DNA of 64,000 nucleotides from Combretum micranthum (lineage: Eukaryota; Streptophyta; Magnoliopsida; Myrtales; Combretaceae): the NCBI GenBank assembly GCA_024138025.1, contig JAMXBD010000092.1, forward strand, positions 372,001 through 436,000. Reading direction: 5' to 3'. Below the pieces are notes generated by a model. That model saw nothing but the letters and a program-made list of their open reading frames with translations. It made no database searches and had not been told where the DNA came from. The position numbers were made by a program, and so were the translations under genes. Positions 1-11,906 of the stretch are shown here, in pieces (position 1 is the stretch's first letter; each line of letters begins with the position of its first letter).

Positions 1-3000
1 GGAGAAGATGGTGAAAATATATGAGGAATCCCAATCTTCTAACAAGCTAGAGACTCCGAAGGAGATTGTTGATAGATTTATGAATGCAAGTAATGGATCT
101 AACTTGGGAAATCATCACAAAGACAGAGTGAAATAGATGAATTGAAGGCTGTATTGCAAGAGGAAAGAAGCTTACGTCAACAACAAACGCAACAGGTAAT
201 CAAACTTTATGGTTCATTTAATGTTGATTTTATGAAATTAAGCTTGTCTAACTATTTAATTTCTACTTATTTTTAATTTTTTCTTTTTCATTTCAACATT
301 TGATTTGTGTAAGTGAAATCATTATTTGCTGTTATTAGATTCAAAGAATTAAAGAACAATATGAGAAGATTTAAGTGAACCCCTCTTTATGTTGCTTCTT
401 CATGCATTCAATAAATTTATGCTTTTTTAACCCCTCATGAATTACTCTTCATTGATTAACTCCATAATGTAATCCTGGAAGTTCGCTGATAGAATATAAG
501 CTGGAAGTGGAAAATTCTGCTTTGTCCTTTGACTATTGCTATTTTATTTATTGTGTTCTTAATGTATAATAGTAGATGAAGTATGTTAGTGATTGTGCCC
601 TAGGCCAATTACTAGACATTGTCATTTGATATATAATATATATATAATATATATATATGAATGAACAGAGGCATTTCTTTTGTATTGTTTGCATATTTAT
701 TTTAGAAATCCATGAATAATTTATTATTCTAAATATTCCTAGATACTCATAATTATGGGAATAATAATGAATTAAATCTAGTATGAGTTTTTATTTGGTA
801 AACATGGGATATCTATTTGTATGGTGATACAAATGAAACTCATAGGCACATATTAGATGACTGTGTGCTGAACTAACCCACTATGAGATCACTACATGGA
901 ATATTGTCATAAGTGATTTTCATAATAATTATGTCAACGTATCCTTAGACCTAAAATCACCATAGGTTCCAACATGAGAAACGTTATGTTTCAACTCAAT
1001 CAAACATTATCTTTAACCGGATAATTATAAAGGTTAAGTTTGGGCATAATAATATCATGTAGAGGAAGTTGAGTGATTAAGATGGGATTTGTCCCCTCGT
1101 TATGAAGAGATATCTCTGGGCCCCTCGATAAGTGAGATTAAGAAATGCATAGCCATGCTCAAATGAATTGATAGTGTGATCAATTTCATTGTATTATCAG
1201 ATCACTTGGAAATCGAGAAATGATAGATTAAACAATATAAGAATGACACTTTCCATGTCTTATGTTCAATCTAGATATCATGTGACAAAAAGGATAATAA
1301 CATAAATAGATCAGACAAAAATCGGATTACTGAATTCACCAATTTGGTAGACATAATGTCTTGCTAGAGACCAATGATGTCTTGTAGGTCTAAAAGCTGT
1401 ATAGGACCTACTGCCAACATTAGGTGTACCTATAGGGTCACACACAAAAGAACGAATGAAATATATTATGGGTTTATATTTAAACCTATAGGAATTATTA
1501 TATTTGTTATTCTTAAATAGTTTAAGAATAATAAATAATTATGATAGATAATTAATATTTAATGAAATAATGCTTTTTATTAAATATTAAATAAATATCT
1601 TATCATATTTATTTTCTAGGGTTTCCTACATGTCTATATATATAGATCTATAGACAGCCTTTTAAGTAAGACTCTTTTACGTCACATTAGACAGCAGAGA
1701 AATTCTGCAAACCTAAAAGAGAGAAAAGAAGAAAAATAATTCTGACATGAATTGGATTCGTGTTCTTGAGTGCTAGCACACAATAGTTCGCGTGTGGATA
1801 CCGTAGAGGGAATTGTAAGACTGCGGTTTCTACAAATATGATCTGCTGATCGTTTTGAAAGTATCAATATAAGGTATATTCAAGAAACCTCTTTTTGTTC
1901 AGATCTAATCAAGAAACATGGATACTGGTATAGGGTTTTCGTTTTTCTGTTGTGTTTTAATAAAATTTTCGAAATTTTGTATCAATAAAACCCTACAAAG
2001 TATGGAGCTATTTTTTCTTCTTCTTTTTTTTTTTTTTTTTGCAAAGTACATAATTCAAATATTGTAGAATTGGGTGTAGTGTGGGTTTTGTGGTGGAGTA
2101 AGGCGAATGAGCTCTGTTGTGTATTGTTTGAGCTCTATTTGAGTTGTATATAAGTGTAACTGTTTTTGCATGTGGGGGTTTGAAAAGGAAAAGGATATGG
2201 CAGAGTACAGAAACATGAGTCTAACTCATGACTTGGTATATTATGCTTGAACACGAAATTGTGAACCCAACTCACCATTACTATTAAGATACACAAGAAA
2301 TCATGAGATAGACTCACAATTCTTCCTCCTATTTCCAATTTCGATATTTCTGAAGTTATTTTCCAAAAGTGTAGATTTTTGGAATTCTCTTTTCTTTTTC
2401 CCTTCTCATTTCTTGTAAACTCATCAATTTAATAACTGAATATATTGATGATGATGGAAGGATATTTAGTTTACTCTATAATAGATTGCCTAACTTGACT
2501 AAATAGAAAAGAAAAGAGAGTTCATTCTCAAGTATCCACATTTCATGTCAATTCTCATGCCTACTTACCTATATGTATTTGTATAAAGGTATATCTCAAG
2601 ATGTTTATATGTGAAGTCTTCCTTTCAACGGGAGGCTTGTTCTTTATTATTATGTTTGGTTCTTTTTCATGACAACATTTGTATCACAACCTAAGGCTAT
2701 TAAATTTATAAAGGTTGCAAGCTTTAGAGTTGTGTTGATGGTGGAACCAATTTTCGTCTCTCATAATGATCTCTTTTATTTACATGTATCTTTGACAAAA
2801 ATTTTGCAAAATTGTGGTAGTCAACACATATATGGAGAATACTAATCACACGGATTGGAAGTGTAATTGTTGAGTTTTTCTATTTCTATTTTCTTGAATT
2901 CAATTTGCTATTCAATGGTGTTTCCAGCTTGCTCAATTAACTCAACTTGTACAACAACTTGTCTCAAGTTTTCCTAGTAGTCTAAGTTAGGTGTCATTAA

Positions 3001-3158
3001 TCTTTTCTTATAATCTCTTTATGTTTTTTTTTAATCATTCAGTAATTATATTTATATGTTGTGTGACAGCAAATCCAAATCAAGGAGATCCTTCATCAAG
3101 TGCACAAGAGCCTTCGCCAAATCCATCAAACAGTGATGATAGTGAAGAAGGAAATTAA
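1..3158 (+). pseudogene. C-terminal exons of CACTA second-gene protein (Transposase_24-like)
   Basis: Four exon-like pieces are visible. Exon 1 (1-195) reads VKIYEESQSSN then, after a one-base frame change near 115-125, SEIDELKAVLQEERSLRQQ, ending at donor CAG/GTAAT. Exon 2 (339-374) reads IQRIKEQYEK after acceptor TTAG. Exon 3 (2928-2990) reads LAQLTQLVQQLVSSFPS after TTTCCAG. Exon 4 (3069-3158) is a Ser/Pro/Asp-rich tail ending SDDSEEGN-stop. The Glu/Gln-rich coiled coil with an acidic tail is the usual end of the second gene of plant CACTA elements, the subterminal-repeat-binding partner of the transposase. The frame change and an in-frame stop at the end of exon 3 indicate decay. The long third intron holds the solo LTR. 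Family assignment is by pattern, not by search. Confidence 0.55.
584..1997 (+). mobile_element. Solo LTR, Ty1/copia-like, 1414 bp
   Basis: Begins TGTTAGTGATTGTGCCC and ends AAACCCTACA, with a perfect 5-bp target duplication aagta (579-583 and 1998-2002). No internal retrotransposon sequence remains, so this is a solo LTR left by recombination between two LTRs. A TATA-like tract (TCTATATATATAGATC, about 1633-1648) gives plus-strand orientation. It sits in an intron of the CACTA second gene. Copia assignment rests on the TGTTAG start and general look and is only moderately sure; boundaries and target duplication are read directly. Confidence 0.8.
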
Positions 3159-3564
3159 AGACTCTGTTTTGTCTTGTTTTTTTTTTTTTTTTTTGTCGAT
3201 TGAACCATTTGAAATGAATAGAGTCAAATGTGGCGAAGTGTACACATGCACATTTTATATATTTGGAGCTTGTTCATATGTTTCTTTCAAGGACACTAAA
3301 CAAATTCAATGTTGTCTTCTTTCTTTTATGATTAAGGATGGTCTTGGTGATCTTTAAGGTTTATCTATGTTATTGGAATCTTATTATATATCCAGGGCAT
3401 TGTTATAAATAAATTACATGTGTAGAAGCTATAATACAGCTATGAATTATATTATTATCGAACAGGTTTTATATGACTAATTGTGCATATAATGCGCAAT
3501 AAGCAAGTATATTTTGGCAAATCAAATTGAGCTAAATCGGAATGCTCATCCCTTCTCAAATGGA

Positions 3565-4148
3565 ATAGCCATGTGTAAACAATGCTGATTTAAATAAATA
3601 GCTATGTTTAAAAATTACAATCTTGAATGAATATTTGTGTAGACATCGCTAATATATTTGATTAGCCACATTTAAACCAAGGGAAATAGGAGAATTGCTA
3701 CGTTTACACATCGCGACTTTATTCTAATAACTTTATGTAAAGGTTATTCAACCTATATATGGCAACGTCTAAACGTTGTCAATTCAGTAATTTACCCACG
3801 TGTAAACATCGCTAATAAAAATATTTAGTCATGTGTAAACGTCACCAATCCTAAATTTTACTGCCTATTTTTTTGGTGGGATATGAATTACTTACATTTA
3901 ACCATGTATAAGTGTGACCAATATATGACAATAGACCATTTGTAAACGTTGCCTAATGAAGGCCTTTTCACGCTTAAATTTATACTGGCGACTTTTCAAT
4001 TTTTTATGTAACCTGTTTAATTTGTGATGCACCTATTGCGACGTCTATAGGCCACGTGTATTAAACGTGACTATAACTTTTTAGTCATGTTTAATTCGTG
4101 TTTAGCCACGTTTATTAAACGTGATCAAAGGCTCATTTTTTTGTAGTG
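3565..4148 (+). repeat. CACTA subterminal repeat array and terminal end
   Basis: About ten degenerate copies, in both orientations, of a unit close to CACGTGTAAACGTCGC, for example near 3590, 3640, 3705, 3760, 3800, 3835, 3945, 4055 and 4110. Such arrays in the last few hundred bases of CACTA elements bind the element's own DNA-binding protein and are needed for transposition. The array runs directly into the terminal TTTGTAGTG. Confidence 0.7.
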
Positions 4149-4477
4149 GTATTATCATGCGCCTAGGAGACAATGCTTCTATTAGTTAACATGCCATATT
4201 TGTATTGTCGCACACCTAGAAGAATATGCTCTTACTAAGCAACGGGAACATATATAATTAATGCTTTTATTTTTTGTTGTGTTGACTATCTTTGTGTGCT
4301 AAGGAGATGAATCTCTAACTTTGCAGCAACAAAAGGAATTAATGAAGTAACAAAAGAGAAGAGGGAGAGAATACATGTTAAATAAAGCTTTAATAATGCA
4401 AGCCATAATTTTAGTCAATAATATATTGAAAGTACATCAAATGTTGTTATACATGAACATTCTTAATATACTAAAAA
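4149..4477. other. Non-coding stretch between Tat integrase end and CACTA end
   Basis: No open frame or RNA gene is supported. On the minus strand this lies just downstream of the integrase stop, so it is probably the 3' untranslated region of the Tat element. It shows no similarity by eye to that element's 5' LTR, so the 3' LTR is either beyond the CACTA insertion, outside the window, or lost. Confidence 0.4.
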
Positions 4478-5650
4478 TTGATGGGTGCTATAACCTTATC
4501 ATTTGTTGGATTCAAAAGCTTGCAGTAGCCATTATCATGAACTTCATGAATAATAAAGGGGCCTTCCCACTTCGATGTGAACTTAATCACCAAAATACCT
4601 TGCTGCACATGCTCTACCACACGAAGTATAATGTCGCCTTGTTGGAATGATTGCTTCTTGACTAGGCGATCATAAGTCGTGCTGAGTTACTATTGATAGT
4701 TGGCGAGAGTACGCTTGGCAATGTCTCGTCTTTCTTCGAATGCTTCTATATCCAACATATAGAGAACATCCAATTCTAAATTTACACTTATAGCTAGTCG
4801 TGCAAATAGAACCAAGATCTCTATAAGCATCACTGCTTTGAACCCATACACGAAGGAGAAAAGTGTTACTTGTGTAGGATTGCACTTGGATGTCTTGTAG
4901 CCCATAGTGCTAGCAAGAGCTTAACATACCATTCCTTATGATTGTTGTGTACTATACGACTAAGCACCTTCAAGAGAGTTTTGTTGGTGGCTTTTGCTTG
5001 TCTATTTCCCTTCGGGTAGTAAGATATGGCCTTTCAGATGATCAATGTTGTAAGATGCCAATAGTTATCGAACATGTGAATTAACAAATGGCATCCTAGT
5101 ATTTGAGAGAATGTGCTTTCAAATGCTAAAGCGATAGATGACGTGCCCTTTCATGAAAATTGCTACTGTTGATCTAGCAGCTTTCTTCAAAGGAACTGCC
5201 TCTACCCAATTGGTAAAACATTTCATGTTTACTAGAATTTAAAAACATCTCTTTAACAGTGGGTGGATTAGACCAATCAAATTGATCGCTAAGTATGGAA
5301 TGGCCAAGGAGTAGTTAAGCTATGTAATGCAACGGTAGGAGCATAGATTGCATGTCAATGTTTCTAATAGGTAATACACTTCTTTACGAAGTTAAAGGTA
5401 TCATTTTCCATGGTAGGCCAGTAGTAACCCAAATCCAACAAGTAATAGTACACACTTTCTTCCTCCTTGATGTTCGCCATCATCTCCAAAGTGAGATTTA
5501 GCCAATATATTGTTTGTTTTAGGAGAAACAATACACCTAAGGGGTTTTCCCATGAACGATAACCTATACAGCTCATCTCCATGCATGATATACTTCCTTG
5601 TGTTATGCTTGACTAGTCAAGCATCTGTGTTATTTTGTGGGAAGGTGTTA
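4478..5650 (-). pseudogene. Tat polyprotein: integrase domain
   Basis: The integrase would insert retrotransposon cDNA into the chromosome. On the minus strand, from high to low coordinates: a zinc-finger-like N-terminus (5582-5364) ending GYYWPTMENDTFNFVKKC, whose second Cys of the HHCC pair reads Tyr; core remnants such as PFVNSHVRQLLASYNIDH (about 5095-5040), corresponding to the region after the second catalytic Asp; the segment TLFSFVYGFKAVMLIEI (4860-4810); and a C-terminal WEGPFIIHEVHDNGYCKL-like stretch ending near 4478. Several frameshifts and stops separate the parts, so no active protein is possible. The family match is strong because the successive blocks occur in the normal order and spacing. 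Confidence 0.8.
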
Positions 5651-6035
5651 TTCTTCACATAATCAATATATGGTCATTGCCAATCACCGATGCTTGCCAC
5701 AAAGTTGCATTTACCCTGATCCGATAGCTCATAACATTTTAGGCAATGCATCTGCAGTTGAGAAGCATCTTTAGGCATGTTTGGCTAATAATACCCTGCA
5801 TGCTGAATGCAATGATACACAGGCTATCCCTTCCTTACCACACCAAAGTTTATGATATTTCTCCAACTTAAGATAAGCTTGCTTTGCACAGATGCATTAT
5901 ACTAGGATGCTTTCTAACCTTTGAAGTAGATGACATCATTGATACAAGTAAAATTCTTTAAAGTTGACACAATAGCTACATTGGGCTGTACTAGCTACGT
6001 CTTGATGGGCATGTGCCAATTATCTTATGCTTCCT

Positions 6036-6352
6036 CTTCTTCATCTACTAAGTATAAAGCTATACAGGGAATAGATTTCTTAATAACTTGAACATTGGAG
6101 CTATCTTTTGCAGCTTGAATGGGAACCTTGGAACTTGGAATGCAATATTGCTAATGCATCTACACAATGGTTACTTAACTGCTTGGTATCTTGTGATTCG
6201 ACTTCTTCATCCACTAAGTGTAAAGCTATACAAGGAATAGATTTCTTAATAACTTGAACATTCAAGCTATCTTCTGCTACTTGAATGGGAACCTTGGAAG
6301 CTAATGTTGCTAATGCATCTGCATAATGGTTACTTAACCGCTTGGTATTTTC
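6036..6352. repeat. Direct tandem duplication, two units of about 160 bp
   Basis: The stretch from CTTCTTCATCTACTAAGT (6036) recurs from 6202 with few changes. The offset is 166 bp at the start and 159 bp at the end because of a 7-bp indel. Each unit covers the end of the second RNase H domain (ADALATLASK) and the following linker, so the ancestral polyprotein would have carried this piece twice or the duplication came after death. Confidence 0.8.
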
Positions 6353-6690
6353 ATATCTTACTAAATTGAATTTCCCAACAAGAGCTTACATTACAACCTT
6401 GTAAGCGACAAGTGATGGCTCTTTGATGGCAAATTCACTATTAACTTGTTTGATCATCAAATTTGAGTCACCATGTGCATAAGTGGGATGCTTTGGAATC
6501 TTGAGTAAAGATGAGCCCGAGGAGTACTTCATATTCAGCCTTGTTATTGGTGCAGTAGAGGTATAGCTTGAATGCTAGAGGAATCTTCTAGCCTTTTAGA
6601 GATGTCAACACTACTCCAGCTCTTTATCCAATATTGCTAAAGGAGCCATCAAAGTGTACTTGCCACTTTCCATCCAATTCTACCATCATC
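6280..6690 (-). pseudogene. Tat polyprotein: second (archaeal-type) RNase H
   Basis: Minus-strand translation gives KWQVHFDGSFSNIG, then RAGVVLTSLKG, FKLYLYCTNNKAEYEVLL, HGDSNLMIKQVNSEFAIKE and finally NHYADALATLASK. These are the successive conserved blocks of the additional RNase H (aRH) found in Tat/Ogre retrotransposons. The acidic residues in FDGS, AEYE, GDSN and ADAL all survive, although stops interrupt the frame (after SNIG and after SLKG). The enzyme would degrade RNA in RNA:DNA hybrids during reverse transcription. Its position between the ordinary RNase H and integrase fixes the lineage. It is not functional as it stands. Confidence 0.85.
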
Positions 6691-6879
6691 AAGTCCTCAT
6701 GGAATTATGTCGAGATCTAACTCATGACATGAATTCCATCTATAGCGAGAAGGTGTGCCAAGAGATCAACTAAGGCTTAAGACTTAATAGCCTTAAGTGA
6801 TAGGACGACGACGTCAAATTCAGATAATAAGAGTAGCCATTTTGCAATCCTCCTGGATAAGTCTAGTCACGACAGTAGA

Positions 6880-7190
6880 TATTTTATAGGGTCAAAGTTA
6901 GTGACAAGGTAAACTTTATATGCCAAGAAATGGTAGTAGAGCTTTTATGCCATAAAGACCAATGCAAGACAGTACTTCTCACATGCTGGGTAATTGATCT
7001 CACTTCCTTGGAGGGAGTGACTCGAGTAATACACTATATGCTCCATACCATCAATTTCTTGAGCTAGTAAGGCACTAATGGATTGTTCTATAGATGTTAT
7101 GTAAAGGATCATTAGGAAGCCCTTGACTAGCATAGTCATTGCTTATAGGGAGGCAAGTATCCCCTTAATCTACTACATTGCCTCCTCTTG
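6880..7190 (-). pseudogene. Tat polyprotein: RNase H following RT
   Basis: The longest open part (7139-6945) contains LMILYITSIEQSISALLAQE, then GMEHIVYYSSHSLQGSEINY and CEKYCLALVFMA. This is the gypsy RT-linked RNase H: the alanine-rich LLAQE strand, the IYYLSR-like YYSSHSL and the YPxxEK-like YPACEK helix are in the usual order. Upstream it joins the RT connection domain and downstream the second RNase H. Stops on both sides show decay. Confidence 0.8.
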
Positions 7191-7960
7191 AGGCTATCCC
7201 TATTGAAATGTAGTTCCCTTCTTCATGAGGTGTTATAGGGGATGAGAGATTTCGACTAATCCAAGTATGAATCGTTTGATATATGAGACCTTTCCCAAGA
7301 ATATCTTCAATTTCTTTGGATTACTTAGTGAAGCCATAAACCGTATGGCATGTACCTTAGATGGATTGGCATCAATCCCTTGTCTGTGAACAACAACTCC
7401 TAAGAATTTTCTAGAGGATACTCCAAACATGCATTTCAAGGGATTTACACGTAACTTATAAAGTTTACATCTTTCAAACAATTTTTGTAGATGAGTTAAG
7501 TGATCAATTGCCCGCTTGGACTTGATGACTACATCGTCAACATAATCTTCCATGAAGTCATGCATCATGTCATGAAATGTGTGGTCATTTCCCTTTGGTA
7601 AGTGGCGCCTACATTCTTAAGCCTAAAAGCATGATAGTATAGTAAAAGTTTCCCACTGGTGTTCTAAAGCAGTACATTCAGTGTCTCCAGCAGCCATCTT
7701 GATTTTATTGTACCTACTAAAACCATCCATAAATGAAAATAGCTCGTGGCCTGTTATAGCATCTAATAGCATATCTATGTTAGGAAGTGGGAAATCATCC
7801 TTTAGATGTGCCTTGTTGAGGTCATGGAAGTCGAGACAAATGCATATATATCCATTCTTCTTCCTTATTGACACAGTATTAGGTAACCATGTGAGGTGCT
7901 CGATTGGCTTGGTAAATCCAGGTCAAAGCAATTTTTCAATCTCTTCTTTTATTTGAACTT
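7190..7960 (-). pseudogene. Tat polyprotein: reverse transcriptase
   Basis: RT copies the element RNA into DNA. The N-terminal part (7874-7623) reads KKNGYICICLDFHDLNKA, then KDDFPLPNIDMLLDAI and FSFMDGFSRYNKIKM, the finger and first catalytic Asp blocks of gypsy RT. The C-terminal part (7568-7233) reads DFMEDYVDDVVIKSK, so the YVDD catalytic motif is intact, then CMFGVSSRKFLGVVV and the connection region KLKIFLGKVSYIKRFI. A one-base frame change near 7570-7590 separates the two parts. The PLPNIDMLLDA spacing is typical of Tat elements. Identification is secure; function is lost. Confidence 0.9.
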
Positions 7961-8269
7961 CAATTTTTGGACGAAAGATACGTTGTGTTTGCTTCACAAG
8001 CTTGGCCTCAAGTGCGATGTTCAATCTATGCACCACTAATGTGGAGTCTATCCTGGCATTTCATCATATGTCTAGATAAACACATCTCTATAATTCTTTA
8101 GTAATTCTACTAAATGGACCTTAATCTTTGGCAAAAGGCTCTTACTAACGAAGATAAGTCGTGAAGACTCTCTTGCTCCCACTAGGTCCTATTCTTCAAC
8201 CTCTTTTGCTTGAGATTTCATATGATCCTACATTTTTAGAGAGAGAAGGAGAGGGGGTGTAGGCTGGGT

Positions 8270-8960
8270 TTCTTATATTAGACATGAAGGCTTCCTCAAA
8301 TCCCATAAACTGTCATAAATAGTATACCCTTTTCCCACTAGGTTTAACAAAACTTTCAACTTTATTAACTTGCTTCTACTTCTTCCTACCTTCACTGGAG
8401 CCACGTTTCCTCTTTTTTTGTTGTTTCTCTTGAGTCTCCTCCAAAGTATTGAAGGGTCTTGCGATAGCTGTCTCTCCTTCCTTAGCATACTCATCGAAGA
8501 AGCTAGCTTCAACGAGGTATGACTTGTTGTGTTCAAAGGGGTTCTTTGCAATGGGAATGAATACATCTTTCCCTTTCTAGTGAAACTAATGCAGAGTTGA
8601 AGGCATAATGTTGCGATCGTATAGTTACTTCCTTCCAATAAGCAAGTAGTAGGATATAGGCATGCCAATCACATGGAATCATGTGGAGCTTTGGATTGGA
8701 CTGACTTTGAAGTTGACATTGATGTAGCCCACTATGTTTGTAGTTGAGTTAGTGAAGCTATTAACAGCAATGGGTTGTTTCACTAATCATCTCATGTCTA
8801 TGTTCATAGCTTTGAGTGTAGACATTGGCATGATGTTCACAAAGGCGCCATTGTTATTAACATTCTCTTGTTATAATGTCCATTGGGTGTGCTTTCAACA
8901 TACAGTAGACAACTATGGTTGGAATTTCTCACGCACATGTACGCTTCTGTAAATAATATC
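8270..8960 (-). pseudogene. Tat polyprotein: aspartic protease and linker to RT
   Basis: On the minus strand about 8900-8560 translates to NNGAFVNIMPMSTLKAMNID, later GYINVNFKVSP, FHVIGMPISYYLLIGR and a NIMPSTLHQFH-like block. These match the flap, hydrophobic core and LGRPWL region of plant gypsy retropepsins. The active-site triplet that should read D-[NST]-G reads NNG, so the catalytic Asp appears lost. The open stretch 8668-8273 covers the basic linker between protease and RT. The protease would have cut the Gag-Pol polyprotein. Confidence 0.65.
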
Positions 8961-9109
8961 GCATTCTCATGTGTGTGTGCCATTTTTCATATGAGTTGCG
9001 CTGTACTGCACTTCCCGTATTGTCTTTTAGAGATCTAGGTAAGTGCAATTGCTACTACAAGTCGTGCCTCTTCATCGAACCCCAACAAGTCAAAGAACTT
9101 TTAGAAGTT

Positions 9110-10634
9110 GGCAGTTTTCATTAAGGAAATAGCCATTATCGAGCCTGTGCTTAGGTCATCATCAACTGACATTTCCTTCTCTTCTTGTGCCATAGTTTAT
9201 GGCACTTCTACCCCTTCAGTCCTCAAATCAAGATTGATAACATTTATTGTAGCCACTGAGTGTTATGGAGGGGAGTGGATTATTGCATACGTCATTGTTC
9301 TCAATGACAAGCTCTCAATTACGGGCCCGTTCATTAAATATCTTATTGAGAGTCTAGCACTCCTTAATGGGATGACACATAGTCCTATAGTATCAACAAA
9401 AATTAGGATCATTCTTTTCATTTGAATTTAGAAGGTGCTCAACCTTCGGGAGCTTGATGTTTCCATCTCTTAACCATTGGTCAAGTATAGCACGTACTTT
9501 TCCCATAGGGTAAGGAAATGAGAGTGCTGGTGTAGAGTTCCTCGGCTTATCATTCCTTTACTTCTTGGTGTCTCTGGAACCTTATCCCTAGATTGAGCTA
9601 ATGTTCGTAGATCTCTTTCAAAACCTTCCACCTTCTCTACGTTGCATAGATATGGAATCATTCGTCCTTCGTGCATTTTCAATGAAAGCAACAAAGGAGC
9701 ATACGTTAAGATTCTCTAGGTGGACAGCGTATTCAGTAAACATCCCTTGGATGCTGACCTTCACTAATTCCTTCTCATAACAAATATCTTGAATATCCAA
9801 AGCGCATTCTCTGAGATACTCAATGTAGTCCATAAGATCTTCCTTCGGCTTTTGTTATGCTTTCCTATATCAATGATGGTGACTTGCTCTTGAGTAAAGA
9901 AGAAATTTCCCAGAAACAGCTTGCAGATGGTCCCCATGAGTCAATCGACCCTAAAGGGAGATTGAGATACTAGGTGTATACTTTCACAATCAAAGATTTA
10001 GAAAATTCTTTTAGCTTCATATCACCATTAAATTTATACACTTCTAACGTCTTAATAAATTTCAATAGGTGTTCCTTGGCACTGCCTTTCTTGCCATCAA
10101 ATATCATGAATTTAGGATTAACATAGTCCTTTGGGTAAGGCTTTGCAATAATCCGGTGGTCATATGGAAGCTTTAAGTTCAACACTCTTATAGAAAACTT
10201 AGCATGAATATCCTTCAAATAAACATCCAAGTCTTCCTTTGTTATAAAAGATTCCCTCGATTCAATTACTGATGGCATAACCAATGCAGCTAGTATAGTT
10301 AGTGTAGCCAGTGCAACCAATGCAATTGGCATAACCGATATAGGTAGAGGAGTTGGTGCTTGAGAGAGATCAAGGTTAGGAGGGAGAAGAGTCTTGCCCA
10401 TGTTGGTGTTAGGAGAAACATATGATTGTGGGGACCCACAAAGCTGGGATCCTATATTATTAGCTTTAAGCACCGGTTGCTGCTCAGTTACAACCTGCAA
10501 TGATGAGGTTTGCACATTCTTCCCCTGAGGTGTATTCGCCTAATTGATAGAAGTAATAGCGGGCTGAGATAAAGAGGGGACGCCTTGTTACACAGCTAGG
10601 GTGGGCCAGGCAAGGCTACACCTTGGAGCGCAGC
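9110..10634 (-). pseudogene. Tat gag, C-terminal two thirds
   Basis: Gag forms the retrotransposon particle. The open part 10515-9970 includes KPYPKDYVNPKFMIFDGKKG and KEHLLKFIKTLEVY, then MKLKEFSKSL, the start of the Retrotrans_gag domain as seen in plant Tat elements. It continues in other frames through ALDIQDICYEKELVKVSIQG and VHLENLNVCSFVAFIENARR (9833-9618) to a knuckle-like C-terminal block CRYYRTMCHPIKEC (about 9400-9360, reading through a stop). The 5' side is broken at 10634 by insertion of element A and resumes at 18773; the join reads on as RTAANTA then ALQGVALPG in the same sense. Several frameshifts are present. Confidence 0.75.
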
Positions 10635-11741
10635 TGTCACGCCCCAATTGGTACCCTAAACGTAAGAGCCCGCTGTACACAATATTAAAACTTAATAATG
10701 ACTACCTTATCACTCGAAAGCTTCCATATTGGTACAAGGCGTACATTCACATCAAAGGGAGACTAGTGGAGTAATGCATTTTAAGATATTGGCAGGGGAA
10801 CATGCAAAATAACCCTTAATATAGTTCATTGAAATATAAAGTCTTACAACTTCTAAGGGGCATTCTCCTGATTCCATAACAACATAGTCTTAATATGAAG
10901 ATTAACTAAAGCTAGAAGATTTTAAAGGAAATCTAGTCTAAGACTTCAAAACAGAGTTCCTTCAAAAAATTCCCAAAATAAAAATTCTACCCGGATGATC
11001 AAAATGGTCTCAGGGGAAAAATAACGATCCTGCAATATCAAAAGTCTATAGGGGTATAAGCATAACTAGCTTAGTGAGATATTCCTTACACAAAAGTAAT
11101 CATAGTAAGCATTCAACCAAGTTCATTAAACAAGCATATGAAATTCAACAATCATATGATCAAACAGTACATACGACTATCCGATTTCATATGTATGATG
11201 GATTTACCCCTCCATCGATGGTTAGGGAATGATTTAAACTGGGCCCCAAACAACCTCCTTAAAAGTTACACGTGTCTTGGGGTTCCAACGAACCGTACTA
11301 CTAGTCCCCAGGCTTTCCTTACCCAAAGCGATCAATCTGGCTCGCCTACAACTTGAGGTCGTATTCCCCAAATATCCTAAATCCTCAAGATGTAGCTAGG
11401 CAGCTTACCTTTTCGGTCCCACACTGAGGAGTAGTAACAAAATTTCGAAATGATATTCTAAGTGATATGCATGAGTAATTTATTTATGGAGAATCAAATC
11501 CGACATTAATTCATTTAAAGTGATCAAACAATAATTGCACACATAGCGATACATACATAGAAACAATTATATCAATCGCAGATCGAGTTTCGATATACTT
11601 ATCGTTCATTGATCGCACATAACAATTCACATACATAATTCCCATGATAACCCGCATGCATATCAATTTTATCTTTTCCTAACATCCAGTACTCTATTCT
11701 ATAAGCACATGTGCGAATACATAAACGTAAAGGAAACTCAC

Positions 11742-11808
11742 TCGTCCATAGCGATCTTCTATGACTCGAAGTAATCCTCGAGGAAGAGAAGATCTTAGTT
11801 CTCGACAC
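11742..11808 (-). pseudogene. Element A conserved small exon, frame ending LEDYFES-stop
   Basis: Sense reading: polypyrimidine tract and TTTAG acceptor, exon beginning GT, frame of 15 codons ending LEDYFES then TAG (complement of 11759-11761), followed by ATGGACGA and donor GTGAGT (complement of 11736-11741). The exon is 67 nt. The fourth codon is a stop (VEN-stop-D), so this copy looks dead, while frame and splice signals match copies B to G. The function of the peptide is unknown. Confidence 0.45.
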
Positions 11809-11906
11809 CTAAACAAAAGAAATACCCAAAATGAGTATTTCATCCAAGATCTATTCAAATTCTCTAGTTCTATCTTATTGAATTCGTTAAAATTCGCATG
11901 AATGGA

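Larger units (their letters stand above)
1..4148 (+). mobile_element. CACTA (En/Spm) DNA transposon, 3' portion
   Basis: The right end is seen directly: the sequence finishes in TTTTTTTGTAGTG at 4148, the inverted form of the CACTACAA terminus of CACTA elements, and is preceded by a subterminal repeat array. The 5' end lies outside the window, so the matching inverted repeat and 3-bp target duplication cannot be tested; the bases just outside are gta. Inside are the last exons of a second-gene protein (1-3158) and a nested solo LTR (584-1997). The element abuts the 3' end of the Tat element, so it probably inserted there. Confidence 0.75.

Noticed and set aside
7681..7956. 91-aa plus-strand frame
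   Set aside because: Complement of the reverse transcriptase region; no independent support.
8734..9425. Plus-strand frames of 72 and 105 aa
   Set aside because: They lie opposite Tat protease and Gag C-terminus, which explain the sequence better.
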